Below the pieces are notes generated by a model. It saw only the letters and a program-made list of their open reading frames with translations, was not told the origin of the DNA and did no database searches. From Aristolochia californica (Eukaryota; Streptophyta; Magnoliopsida; Piperales; Aristolochiaceae), in NCBI GenBank assembly GCA_029961685.1, contig JARWKL010000007.1, positions 7,212,708 to 7,276,707 of the forward strand: a DNA stretch of 64,000 nucleotides, written 5' to 3'. Position numbers and translations under genes: made by a program. Positions within the stretch are counted from its first letter, which is position 1. Each line of letters opens with the position of its first letter. This document shows positions 24,101 through 34,764 of this stretch, piece by piece.

Positions 24101-25051
24101 AATTCATGCTTTCAAGAAACATGAGATTACATCACTATCATCAATTTGTCACCTCGCTTGGACTTACTGCCAAAAATCTCCAGCACCCATCCCAATCATG
24201 TCTACAATAATTGCTCCTTCATGTACTATAAATTGTTTGAATTGCACCGTAATTTGCACCAGAGTATTTTAATGCATCCACTGGTGCATTTATTCATTTT
24301 TTGTAATCAAGTATCAACTTATAATGGTTGCAGTTTTATGTCCTTAAAGCATCACCATTGCATTAAGTAAAATCATTAAGAAATGGCATAACCGAACCCT
24401 AATAGCAAATGGTCGTTCTGGATCACATTCAACTATCAAGACAAACAATCAACTATTCCACTCTACAATTGGCAGTAAGATCATCTAAGTCATTCAATTA
24501 TTTTTTGTACTTTTACATGCTATAAAGATATAAAGAAAAAAACAATAAAAGGTTATCAAAGCCTTGATACGATCATTAATATATTTAACAGTGTCGAACA
24601 CAGTCCAACACATTGACAACTCTCAGAAATGAAAATAGTAACTGTAAGCTGAGAAGGCGAGTTCAGAGCTTGGAAATCAGGGATCAGCAAGTTAGTCAAG
24701 AGTCTTTCGCAAAATACAGGACAAATACAAGAAGTTACACCGATTCACTCAGACACATTTTCACCAACCAAAACATCAGCAACAAAGACACACTTCAAAC
24801 TCCACTTCTCCTACTCATTCGAGGAAAACTATAATAATCACTAACGCATCAATCACAAAATACAGTACATCACAGCGCCTCTCTCCAACAAAAACCACAG
24901 AACCAAACGATCGAAGATCCGAACCCAACCAAACCTCAAAAAACAAGCAAAGCACCAAACACATACCTTCCATATTCGCATGAATCACCTTCAGAGGATG
25001 AAACACCAAGATCAGCCATACCAAAACTGAAGCCGCGATCTCTCGCTCCAT
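14717..25051 (-). CDS. SERK: SERK1/2-type LRR receptor kinase, complete
   Basis: Eleven exons, in coding order: 25051-24967, 22818-22686, 22538-22467, 21957-21814, 17478-17407, 17311-17240, 17149-17037, 16927-16790, 16708-16367, 15822-15428, 15031-14717; 626 residues, the normal SERK length. A signal peptide (about 1-25) is followed by the SERK N-terminal cap (exon 2, with [10 protein letters not shown]), five LRRs coded mostly by 72- or 144-bp exons, a proline-rich SPP segment ([11 protein letters not shown], exon 7), one membrane helix ([19 protein letters not shown], about 238-256) and an RD kinase: [40 protein letters not shown] and [12 protein letters not shown]. It ends in the SERK tail AFELSGPR. 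The ATG at 25051 begins MEREIAAS. Family knowledge: plasma-membrane co-receptor for brassinosteroid and peptide receptors such as BRI1, acting in growth, anther and embryo development. The NFT and RLNNNSLTG repeats are well conserved. SERK1 and SERK2 cannot be separated here. Intron 4 (17479-21813) carries a LINE. Confidence 0.97.
17537..17565. repeat. (AT)n microsatellite
   Basis: About 14 AT units in SERK intron 4, roughly 60 bp upstream of exon 5 in the transcript sense reversed (it lies just past the exon 5 acceptor side). Confidence 0.9.
17690..20930 (-). mobile_element. Decayed LINE in SERK intron 4, same sense as SERK
   Basis: Reading the minus strand from high to low coordinates gives LINE order. 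RT starts at about 20390 ([17 protein letters not shown], then PISLV), continues with [18 protein letters not shown] and an [12 protein letters not shown] block near 20080, then GIRQGDPLS near 19910. The catalytic YADD site reads YAND (19772-19761), so the enzyme is inactive. A zf-RVT region ([19 protein letters not shown]) lies near 18560-18610, and RNase H lies at 18216-17720 with [11 protein letters not shown] and an [16 protein letters not shown] end. Stops and shifts are frequent. The 3' end lies near 17690. The 5' end is unclear; sequence up to about 20930 may belong to the same copy. Confidence 0.85.
18150..18183. repeat. 34-base G homopolymer
   Basis: An uninterrupted run of G inside the LINE. 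On the minus strand it codes polyproline just ahead of the RNase H start, where other copies have only a short proline stretch. The exact length may be an assembly estimate. Confidence 0.9.
20950..21640 (-). mobile_element. Possible second retroelement fragment in SERK intron 4
   Basis: On the minus strand the low-coordinate end reads TTTAATAAAAGTTATCCGCGCTCATAAAAAA, split here as a poly(A)-signal-like AATAAAA followed by an A run, which resembles a LINE 3' tail abutting the 5' side of the neighbouring LINE. The body has only short frames (for example 21487-21266) that I do not recognise. Assignment as a transposon is tentative. Confidence 0.3.
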
Positions 25052-26300
25052 CTCCTGCCAAATCAAACCGCTCCACTACATTAACCTCCACAGATCCATG
25101 TGAATTCCGCCGAGGAGTCGCCTCAGAAAAACCCTAACCGCGCAAACCCTAGTATGAACTCCAACTCCACTAAATCGACCACCATTCTCCTCAGAAAAAA
25201 CCGCCGCAGCTCCTCGAAACCGCGGGAGGATTCAGAAGAATCGAACAGAAGCAAAAAGCTCGGGAGATTTGTACGAGTGGATATTTTTATGCAGTACACT
25301 TTCTTTTTCCTCTTGAGCTGCCGCTCTTTATTTATTTTATTTTTTTTCCCTTTTTTCCTCTCTCTCTCTCTCTCTCTGCTGCGAGCTTTTGCTTCTGCGA
25401 AAATGGTCTCGATATCTTTTTGTTGTCTTTCTGATCGTCTTAAGTGAGCGAGTCTGGCGTGCAGCGTTTCGACTACCCGGAAGCACTCTGCCCGCTGCCC
25501 GCATCAAGTCAAAACCCTCATCCCCCGGAGCATGAGAGCTGGAAAAGACCTAACCGGGAAAGTGTCCAGTCAAAGACAGCGCGGGCCCAGAGCGTGCCAC
25601 GTAGAATACAGTCATAGACCTCCACTGCCGTAATATTCCGACATTGTAAAGGGAAGAGACACGTTTATCGGATATCAGACTCTTTGAACGTATCGGATGA
25701 GAATTTCGTAACGGCGTACAGATTCCGTTGGGGCCAATTATTGGGAGATACCAAAGTAAATGCCATCCGTAAAAATCGTATCAGGCCAGATATCTTGGAT
25801 TTAAATTAAGTACAACCTCTCAAAAGGGACTGGAGAGAAAAACTAATTACATTTTATATCTAATCTTTTATTATTTTATTATATTTTAATTTTAAATATA
25901 AATTAAATAGAAGACAAAAAATATAAAGAATTTCTAAATATTTAAAATATATAAAAATAAATAATATAAATATTATATTATTAATTTACATAAAACAGTT
26001 TTTAAAAAAATGGATAAAGATTTTATAATTAAATTTTAATTAATTTACATATAAAATCACCAAAGAAGGGATCTTTGAATTACAATTGATTGGATCTATT
26101 TTCTTGTCACTCTTTAGTGGCTACCTACCCCTCAGTGGACCGGTTTTCCTATGATTAATTCCATATTTTCATGACTATTTAAATTTTTTTATTTAAAAAA
26201 ATTAAAAAACAAGAAATTACTCCAACACCACATCCACAAATCTCAATCCCGTTGTGTTATTTTTTCCCCCAAAAAAAGTAGTCCCACTATAATGACTAAA
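25052..26300. other. SERK 5' UTR and upstream intergenic DNA
   Basis: A CT-rich stretch at about 25310-25380 (GA-rich in the SERK sense) is probably SERK leader or core promoter; no clear TATA box is seen. From 25800 to 26250 the DNA is very AT-rich. The open frame at 25100-25447 is antisense to the leader and has no recognisable content. Confidence 0.5.
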
Positions 26301-26319
26301 CCACACATTTTCTAGCCAA

Positions 26320-26830
26320 TTGATTTCAAGCACCGAACCACACGGAACCTCCAATCAGCCCCTTTTTGAAGATATCCGAACCATTGTCCACATTCCAAAA
26401 AGTTCACGACATATGCACTTCATGTCTTGTCTAACGTTGGGTACGCTGTTCGTTCTGTCACCGATCTGCCTCCGAATATCGGCCGAAACACGACCATATA
26501 AGTAGAGGTCGGTGTCCCTTTACCAGACATTCGTATCGACGTTACATGTCACATTATTTGTACACATAGGCTATATTGTGTAATATACAACAAGATTAAT
26601 GCTATAAAAAGTGGCGCCCAGCGGTCTAAGGTCAAGGTTGGGTGGGCGAACCGCGAAGGCGCGAGGCCACTCTTTCTTCGGGATATGATGGCCCGCGGGG
26701 CCCCGCCAAACTTGCAGCCGCAAAACCTTCAAGTGGGACCCGTACAATGTGAAACCGGGAAAATTATCTGGGGAGTAGCACTACAAGTAGTCTCGTGACG
26801 ATTTGGGCATGGTCTTTCCAATCGAGCAGA
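26320..26830 (+). mobile_element. Possible Gypsy LTR end and primer-binding site remnant
   Basis: A GC-rich island in AT-rich DNA. A TATA-like CATATAAGTAGAGG at about 26494 is followed about 100 bp later by GTGGCGCCCAGCGG at 26611-26624, similar in form to the TGGCGCC primer-binding sites next to many plant Gypsy LTRs. Downstream, 26640-26770 is strongly structured: a GGCCA/TGGCC inverted pair and a GGGGCCCC palindrome. No second LTR or coding domain is visible. It could instead be a structured RNA or another repeat. Confidence 0.3.
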
Positions 26831-26839
26831 AGCTTTCTT

Positions 26840-29800
26840 AAGGCAGTCAAACATTTGAGCAAGAATTCAGGCGTGAGCTAAATAGAATGATAAGACATCA
26901 TATCACCGTCCCAAGATCATCAAAATGCACCTTTTCAGAGTGTTAATCGAGTCTTTTAATGGTAAATAAGAATACTTTTTTTCCAACTCAATTACCCTTT
27001 GTTGAAACCTAATAGATGCCCCAAATTATGACATTCAAACTTTGGACTCTAGTTGCATGTCACAAGCACTACAAAAGTAAAGACAATTGATACTTATAGG
27101 CCAATAGACCAAGTGTTATATAATATGTTACATAAAATGTGGGGTTTCGCATGTTAGAGATTTTCGAATAGAAAATCGAAAAATCAACCTGGGTTCTTCA
27201 AAATTTGGGTCGAGTTGCTTGAGTTGGACTTGGGGTGTCAAGAGAATTTGTTCTAAAGTAGACGGGGTGAGTTGGAGTCCATGACTTGCCTCATCCCTTA
27301 ATACATGACTCGTCTAAGATTTACTATGAATTGGGTTGAAGTCAACAAAATTAGGTATAACTCGAGTCAAACTCAGAGCGGAATGAATCTAACTTGCTCT
27401 TCACTCGTCTCCTTTTGACTCGTTTTGGTTAACGTGTTGGTTGTGGATGAGTTGGACCAAACCAAAACGAACCAAACTTTTAGGGCCTTGTTCTCAATAC
27501 CGGGTCATTCAATGATCATACAAAGCCAACGAGTTGGCACTTCCAACTGAGTTAGACTCAAAACGTTGCTTAGATGGAATCTAGTTGATTCTTGTTTGGA
27601 TCCGGTCCCTGGTGTTCTAATCTGGTGAGTCGACTCTATTTTTTTTAGTTGAGTTCCCCTAAGTAAGCTCTGAGTTTAACCTAGTTTTGATCCGACTTAA
27701 AATTTTCAAGGATCCGAGTAGGGTGGGGTTTTGGTTTCAAGTCATAACACCATGATTTTGTCAGATTCGTATCTAATCCGTCGTAACCAAAAATCCACGA
27801 ATCCGATTCAACCGAGTTAGGAGTGGACCAAAAAAGTCCGGGGAACCACTATGTACCACATGTTTCATGAAGTGGGTGCAAATATGATATACCTACCATA
27901 CAAAAGTGGTAGATAGTGGGTGCCCACTAAGCACCATATTTTGTTGCATGCGTTTCACTTTATGTCTCTCCACTATATCTATTCTCACGATCTCACAAAG
28001 CTGAAAAAAATATTTATTTTAAAAAATAAGAAAATATTTTAAAATAAAAATAATTTTCTTAATATCTATAAACCTATAGTTTTAAACTTATGTTTATATG
28101 ACATGTAAAAATTAGTTAATTAATTAATGAGAGCCCAATTATTTGATTTTTCTTAGAAATGACGAGCCCAGACGGCTCCATTTTGAACAAAGCAAACAAA
28201 AAAGTTGAGGTCAGTAAAAAGCTAGTTTACAAGTCCTCATGTACAAGCTTGTTGGTATGTGTACCTGAAAACCTTAGATTGGAAGACAGGTTTGTTAGGG
28301 TGACTCGTCCCATAAGAGAAGGGTCGAGTTCAACCCTCCTCCCCTTGAATCTAAATCGACTCATTCAAGTCATAGGCTAACTTGGTGAGTCGAAAAACCC
28401 TATTTACAACTAAGATGTTAAATGCCAAACAAATGTCGGTTTTGGTGGGGAACACCGATCTATGGGTTCTTCGTTGGATTATTTTTTACACCTGAATTTT
28501 TAATAAAAAATTAGTACCTCAAGTACTAAATTATTTATTATGTTATGAAAGTAAATGATCCTAAATTTCATATTTGTTTTTCTTCGAATAGGATAAAATT
28601 CAATTTTTACAAATGGTTTTTCGACTCACCAAATCTAACCTACAACTCAGTCGGATCAACTCGGATTTGAGAGTGGGTTTCCACTATCAGTATCACTACT
28701 ATAAGGTCACTCGTCCCCTCCGATTTTTTTTATTATAATCAGCCATTTACATATAATATAATAAATATAACAGTTTACACATAGGTTTAGTGAGATAAGA
28801 ATCTTACTAGGAGTAGCTCACCTAAAAAAAAAATTTGTGACTAGTCTTTTTTTAATTTGCAATGAAGACAAGGTGAAGGTCTAGTGACATTTGCTTATTG
28901 GAAAAAAATGCTTTAAATTTGGTCAACTATCTCCAACAAGGCAAGGGTGTAGTTTAACAACCTATTCACAAATATAAAAAAAAAAATGCTACTCTACCTA
29001 AGAAAAAAGCATCCAATTTGACTTCATTGGCTTCTCTTGGTTGAGCTTTCTTATGTTGTGCATTATCGAAATCGATATTGTTTGGACTTCTTTTAAAAAA
29101 ATTAATCGACCCATTAAATCGGAGCGGTTTGGAAATAAGAGTTATGAATTATAATAATTAGCAAAAAATTAACTTTTAAAATTTTCGGAGTTGTGTCTCA
29201 TCTAGAGAGACAAAATTGGAACTATCTATTTGTGTGACACTACATGAATGAATGACTTTGATTCACTTTACGCGAAACCTTGAAAATAAAAATACGAGTC
29301 GATGGACTTGTGGTAAATCGATAATTTTATCTTACATGCAAAAACATATTTTTATACCCCTACTCAAAGAATATAAAAAAGGGAAGTAAAATCTAGATCT
29401 AGATTATTTTTCCTCTTGGATTTATTCCAAGATTAGATTCCACATGTCCTTATTTTCCTAACATTTAATCATGCTTCTTCAAAGTCATAAAACAAAACTT
29501 AGTCTAGACCCAAGTTTGACCTACAAGCTTCATCCATGTCAAACCCTAGCTTCCAAGAAGTTTCCTATCTTATACCACAAAAAGAAAGAAAACCCATTTT
29601 TAAGCATCTTCAATGCCTATGAAGTCATAGAGTATTTGACATATTTGACAAGGAGACAAGTAATTGAAGACATTCAAACATTGGATATAAATAATAGAGG
29701 AAGCATGGCATCAATTCCAAAACAAGCCATTTGTCATGACCATGTTTCTTCATTTCATCTTATGCTTTGTTTTCCATGTTGATTGAGGTAGGGTTTTGTA

Positions 29801-30400
29801 GACATTGCACCAATTTGCTCTGATATTTTAAATTTGTATGGATGTGAATGGGGAATCTTGGAGAAACAGAACAAGCAAAAAGAGACTTAGTAGTACAGGC
29901 ATCTTTGGCTTCACCTTTAGCTTCCTTTTCTGAGTGTTCAAGATACCTTCTTGCCCTTGTTGAAGCCCTTAAAATTAAGTTTATTATCTCACTGATTTGG
30001 TTTAAGGATTAACAAAAAAGAAGCGTTGGGTTCTCTTCTTTTCTTGAACTTTTGAAAACTATTTCTCTATTGATGAAAGCAAAAAACTGCTCTTCTTGTT
30101 TTGTTTTTGGTTTTGATCTTCTGAATAGAGAAAAGGAAGATAACTATAAAAATGATTTGCTTAAAAAAAATTAACAAAAAGCAAGATTTCTGAGAATGAA
30201 TTCAAACAGGCAATTCAATTTTGTTTCCTCCTTCTGCATTACTCCCTCTTTTGCAACTGTCAATTATTTATTACCAACCGTCTGTAATGGTTCCATGTCT
30301 CCATCAGTCCGTCTTTCCACTTTTCTTCTCGTATCTTCCCCTTAAAAACCCAACTCAGTCTCTCCGCTTCTCCCAATCTTCTGCCTTGCTCACCACCGCC
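26840..30400. other. Intergenic, no gene seen
   Basis: AT-rich spacer. The segments 27180-27860 and 28260-28700 are rich in repeated GAGTCG/GACTCG and GAGTT words, like degenerate plant intergenic repeats. Open frames at 28159-28380 and 29471-29782 show no family features. The last ~100 bp contains the NF-YB leader and core promoter; a weak TATA-like CTTAAAAACC lies near 30339, about 60 bp before the ATG. Confidence 0.55.
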
Positions 30401-31063
30401 ATGACAGGCAGCAGACAGCGCAATCGCAGTCCAGTGGGAAGCCCGCCTTCCGACACAGAATCCAGGGTCGTCTCCGACCCCTCCTCCAAGGAGCAAGATC
30501 GGTTCCTGCCCATCGCGAATGTCAGCCGAATAATGAAGAAATCCCTCCCTGCAAACGCCAAGATATCCAAAGAAGCTAAGGAGACGGTCCAGGAATGCGT
30601 TTCGGAGTTCATCAGCTTCATCACCGGCGAAGCCTCCGATAAATGCCAGAGGGAGAAGCGGAAGACGATCAATGGCGACGACCTCTTGTGGGCAATGACC
30701 ACTCTCGGGTTCGAGAACTACGTGGGCCCCCTCAAGGCTTACTTGAACAGGTACAGGGAGACGGAGGGGGAGAAGAATGCCATGGCGAGGCAAGGCGATC
30801 AGTCTCCGAGTGATGAAGTGCAGAACACTACTGGTTATTTTGGTGGCAAAACTGTTGCTAATTCCGATGTTAACGTCATGGGTGCTACTTCGAGTTTTAA
30901 TGGCGGATTCTGCTCCGGAGGCCTGGATGAACTTAGTGGAGGTAGAGTGATGGGTTACGGAGAGAATTCGAAAATGGGTGGATTTCATATCGGAGAAACG
31001 ACTGATTATGGAGTTGGAAACGGCGCTCGCAGTATATCTACTCATCATAGAGTTCCATGGTAG
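30401..31063 (+). CDS. NF-YB: NF-YB transcription factor subunit (non-LEC1 type)
   Basis: Intronless, 220 residues. The histone-fold core runs from about residue 31 to 124: [17 protein letters not shown], the [19 protein letters not shown] helix, [19 protein letters not shown] and an [10 protein letters not shown] end. These are the H2B-like fold and the NF-YA and NF-YC contact surfaces of the CCAAT-binding trimer. The residue after KIS is Lys (KISKEAKE), whereas LEC1-type members have Asp there, so this is the ordinary class, nearest by eye to NF-YB2/3. The N-terminus is short and Ser/Pro-rich; the C-terminal ~95 residues are Gly- and Asn-rich and low complexity. The frame is open further upstream to 30221, but that part looks like promoter and leader, and the ATG at 30401 gives a family-like N-terminus. 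The gene stands alone with wide spacers on both sides. Confidence 0.95.
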   Translation: MTGSRQRNRSPVGSPPSDTESRVVSDPSSKEQDRFLPIANVSRIMKKSLPANAKISKEAKETVQECVSEFISFITGEASDKCQREKRKTINGDDLLWAMTTLGFENYVGPLKAYLNRYRETEGEKNAMARQGDQSPSDEVQNTTGYFGGKTVANSDVNVMGATSSFNGGFCSGGLDELSGGRVMGYGENSKMGGFHIGETTDYGVGNGARSISTHHRVPW

Positions 31064-31721
31064 AAGCAGAACTGAAACTCTTCTGTAATTTTTCTCTTAT
31101 GTTAGTTTCTTCTAATTCTAACTAATTACAGTCATATATGGTGAAGATTTCTTATATTAATGGAAGGTTGATGTTACTCTTAAGGGCAACCGTTTTTTTT
31201 TTTCTCTCTCTAGAAAGAGGAAGAAATAACCAGCTTTATTAATTATTACCATGAATGTGATCTTACTATTCAGTCTGCGCTTCATTTCTTGTCTGAAATT
31301 CTTATTATCCACCAGCTCCAGAAGTGATCTCTAAGCATCTATAATGGAGCTCAATCATGAGAGCTATGGAAGAAGATAGTCTTCTTGCTTTTTTGGCTTC
31401 TCTCTCTACTTTTTTATTCAAGATTTCTGTAAACAATTTGTCTATGGCTTTGTGGCCATTAATTCGAGATTCTTCAGTGGAGGAACTGTTCGGTATGTGA
31501 AAGCAGAACTGCTTTGCAAATTGCAAAGAAAAGCTTCTCATTTTTATGCCGAGATTTTTTCTTTTTATACAGATCGATTTGAAAGGACGGTTTTAATTAC
31601 TGTTTAAAACATTTTTATGATCAAACACAGGCGCATCAAAGATGAAATACCAGCGGCCATGGAAATACCATTATTATCGCGTTTTCAAGCACGCCCATTT
31701 TCATGAAAGAAATGAATTTTG
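31064..31721. other. NF-YB 3' UTR and spacer
   Basis: No gene seen. A pyrimidine-rich run occurs near 31190-31215. The minus-strand frame at 31541-31305 has no recognisable motif. Confidence 0.6.
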
Positions 31722-32064
31722 TGTTAAATACCTAGCCCATATATCCCAAAAGACCGGTTGTTAGGAACGGAACTCTTAGGTACTTAACTCCAAGATCATA
31801 ACAGTGCACCCCACCAGCACGAGCCGACATCCACAACGGCTTAACACTTAGTGACGGGAGCGGATTCAGAATCCCATTATCCCTTAAGGCCACCGGGTCC
31901 GGGGTTCGCGATTACTCGTACCGGGGAACTCCCCTCGGGGATTCAAACTCGTGACGTGGGAGACCGCTTTGATACTAAATATTAAGCAACTAGCTAATAC
32001 ATCCCAAAAGACCGGCATGTTAGGAACGAAAGGCAAAGATACTTAACCCCATGATCGGAATTCA
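31722..32064 (-). mobile_element. TRIM-like miniature LTR retrotransposon
   Basis: Two direct repeats of about 82-86 bp lie at 31722-31803 and 31979-32064, sharing a core (on the minus strand) with GGTTAAGTA, CGTTCCTAACA and CCGGTCTTTTGGGAT. The repeat at the low-coordinate side starts TGTTATG and ends TTTAACA on the minus strand, giving TGTTA..TAACA LTR ends. Directly next to the other repeat is TAGTATCAAAGCGG (minus strand, about 31977-31964), a near match to the initiator-tRNA-Met primer-binding site TGGTATCAGAGC. The internal part is only about 175 bp, is GC-rich, has no coding capacity, and ends in a GGTGGGGTGCA purine-rich stretch before the 3' LTR. The whole size (343 bp) and structure fit a TRIM. 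The 5' LTR end is eroded. I could not find a target-site duplication. Confidence 0.75.
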
Positions 32065-32500
32065 TTAAGTTTCATTTGTAAGATCAATCGTATTCAGTTT
32101 CAGTCATGCGAAGGAGCAAAATTTGTTCTGAGTAACTGTAAAATTTGGCATGGAGTCACTTGCAATATCTTTTTTTAAAGAATTGGCGGAAATTAGGAAA
32201 AGGAATCAGGACCAATGCTATGGGACCCAAAACTGTGATTGAAAAGACAATCATATATATGAAATAAGGGAGATGCCATATGTGACCATTTATTTTGAAT
32301 GTGCCATATTTAACATTTACTTGCCCTCTGGTTCATTTCAGTATTTTGATTATTAATTCATGCTTACTTTTCTGGTTTGGGAATTTTGGGAAAATACCCA
32401 TTAAAAAAATATATTTAACAACATACCCTTCTTTTAAATTTATTCTCAAAATACCAAATTTTGATTTACCATGTTGGACAGTCAACAAGTTATAAGTTCG
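32065..32500. other. AT-rich spacer
   Basis: No gene or repeat recognised. Short opposing frames at 32295-32495 and 32518-32333 overlap and look random. Confidence 0.55.
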
Positions 32501-32504
32501 ACTG

Positions 32505-33345
32505 AAAGCGCGATACAAGAAAAACTAGAGGAAGAAAGGGAAAAAGAGAAGAATAGTACTACAACACACCATATTGGTGGTCAATGATAATGTGGCAATT
32601 TGACTATTTAAAGTTAGGTATTTTTTTAATTAATTTTTTAAAATTAGTTATTTTAAAAAATTCCCTTATTGTTTTGAAGGAGATAATCAAATAAAAGGTA
32701 TTGAGAGTGTAAACATTTCACTTAAGGTTTGTGATAATAGAGCACAAATTCCTTTGAATCCACTTGAGTCACATCAAACGAGACCGCGCGAGTGGCACAA
32801 GAAAAACTACAAGAAGAAAAGGAAAAAAAAAAGAATAGTGTTGACATGAATAAGGAGGCAAATAACTGCCCAATGTGGTGATTTGATTAGTCAAAAGTTA
32901 GGTATTTTTTTAATTAAGTTTGTAAATAGGGTATTTTTCTAATTAATTTTTTAATTGGTTTTTTAAAATATCCCTTCTTATTTTGACTGAAATAATCAAG
33001 ACGTTTCACTGAAGGTTTAGGATAATAGAGTACAAATTCCTTTGAATCACTCGAAGTCATGTCAAATGAGAAGTGGCAAAAGAAAAACTACAGGAAGAAG
33101 GAAAAAGAGCAGCATAGTGTTGACGTGACAATGTCAACTTGCGGATAACGTGGCAAGTTGACTGTCCAATGTGACAATTTGATTAGTCAAAGTTAGATAT
33201 TTTATTAATTATTTTTTATAAAATTGGTTATTTTTAAAAATTCCTTCTTATTTTGACAGAGATGGGTATTGAGAGAGCGAAAGAGGAGTAAACATTTCAC
33301 TGAAGGTTAGAGATAAGCGAGCACAAATTCCTTTGAATCCATTGA
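32505..33345. repeat. ~285-bp tandem repeat, three diverged copies
   Basis: Copies begin near 32508, 32789 and 33070, each with an ACAAGAAAAACTA..GAAGAA purine block. Each then has AATAGT.., a GTGGCAA-type block, GTTAGGTATTTTTTTAATTAA, TTCACT.AAGGTTT and GATAATAGAGCACAAATTCC at the end. Period is about 281-289 bp. The third copy runs directly into the 3' flank of the BAHD pseudogene, so the unit may have come from that flank. Confidence 0.8.
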
Positions 33346-33810
33346 CTATTACACCTGAGTCAACCCTATGAGTCCCGATCAACTCGCTGAATAGATATGC
33401 AAAAGAGGCTATACCATCCATACAAGCAGGAGACAACCACAGAGACCTGTTTACACTCCATCTGATACAGCCATCATCCCTCCCGCAAGGATTCCCCCAC
33501 CCAAAATCAGTCTCTTTAAACCCAAACCTCAGTGAACATGCACCCATGCATGCAACAGATCGCTCGGAGAGGTAGCTTACCCAGTCGGCCGCGTCTCCCA
33601 TGCAAACAACCACAGCATCACGTATGGCTCCCTGGATAGCCTTGACCGAGAAGACGAACCTATCTTCTCCCATCAGTTCGAAGACCTTGGCTTCGACCAT
33701 GCAATGCCTGAGACAGTTGGCCAAGTGCTCCCCGTGCACCGGAGGATCGACGTGAGGCCGGCAGTCCACTGGGAAGTAGCAGTAGAGGCAGTGCAGCTCC
33801 CTGGTGATTG
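33340..33810 (-). pseudogene. BAHD acyltransferase, C-terminal fragment
   Basis: The minus strand reads as the second half of a BAHD acyl-CoA-dependent acyltransferase: an ITRELHCLYCYFPVDCR-like block, then RPHVDPP, GNCL-like NCLRHC, KAIQGAI and the family signature DFGWGNP (normally DFGWGKP) at about 33505-33485, ending in a DGIASFAYLFSELI C-terminus. The wording before DPP suggests the phenolic or anthocyanin malonyltransferase branch. The N-terminal half with the catalytic HxxxD is absent. Upstream the frame runs into a G/C homopolymer (33825-33837) and unrelated sequence. Family knowledge: complete enzymes transfer malonyl or other acyl groups to phenolic glycosides in the cytosol. This copy cannot be active. 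Confidence 0.75.
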
Positions 33811-33824
33811 GTGAAACGCGGGGT

Positions 33825-33837
33825 GGGGGGGGGGGGG
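33825..33837. repeat. G homopolymer at the broken edge of the BAHD fragment
   Basis: Thirteen G, followed by GAGGGGAGGGAGGGG. It sits where BAHD similarity stops. Confidence 0.85.
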
Positions 33838-33839
33838 AG

Positions 33840-34764
33840 GGGAGGGAGGGGCCTGGTGTTTTATAAATGAGATATGCCTAGTTAAGATTACCACATTCTT
33901 AAGATTGCCCGTGCAAATTCAATCAAGTAGAAAGAAAGAGACGGCCAGTGTGAGTCATGCTGGGTCGTCTTCTCCATCGACCAATGCACGATCAAGTAAA
34001 ATAGCCAAAAATGGATCATATTGTCATCACTTTTTCCGATATGATATCTGTGCTAACAAGCCTCAAGATACCAGGGATCAACGTTGTCATTTGGCAGACT
34101 CGAAGAACCATCAGTAAAATAAAATAAAAAATTACTTAATTAATGTAATATTTGGAATAACTAGTTAATGACTCAGAAAGGGGCAAAAACTACAATATAT
34201 TTGACTGACTTGACCATTAACTGGACCTTTTTTGTCCGGGAAAAGAAATAAAAAATAATATGGAAGCTGAAGAGAAATCTTCAATAAGTTTCCAAAACCT
34301 AAGTGTCCGAGCTCAAGGGGGAAGAGTTGCAAATGATGAAGCTTTCTCACCTTCTTGCCCTTGTCGGTTCAAGACTTCAGAAGCCATCGATCCTCGCTCT
34401 ACGGAGACTGCTCAGCTTTCCATTAAATCCAAATGGCGAAAGCCATGGATCAACTATAAATGTCATACAATGCTTTAAATTTTTAGACTATCTAAGCATC
34501 TGTAAATCTATAATGTCAAAATCGGACTATGTATAATGGTGGAAGATCAAACCACCGGACTCCAATTAGGAGTCTCAAAATTCTCCTTTGAGAAGTTCAT
34601 TAATGAGGTTGTCGGTATGAAAGGTCACTAGACCTCGGGCAGCCGGAGCCACTGCTCCGACTATCAAAACTTCTGCTCTCACCATTTTACAGCAGATGCA
34701 GATGCCATGAGACCAACTCTCGAACAATCCAATGCATAAAAGAGGTTCCTCCCCTTGACTTTCA
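33840..34764. other. Spacer and HIT4-like 3' UTR
   Basis: The part next to 34765 is presumably the 3' UTR of the minus-strand HIT4-like gene. Frames at 34260-34478 (plus) and 34350-34165 (minus) overlap each other and show no family features. Nothing else is recognised. Confidence 0.5.

Noticed and set aside
25100..25447. 115-codon plus frame
   Set aside because: Antisense to the SERK leader, low complexity, no family match.
29471..29782. 103-codon frame upstream of NF-YB
   Set aside because: Random composition, no recognisable motif, no splice or promoter context.
30260..31048. Long minus-strand open frame (262 codons)
   Set aside because: It is antisense to the NF-YB histone-fold gene and has no family features; it is a shadow of biased codon use.
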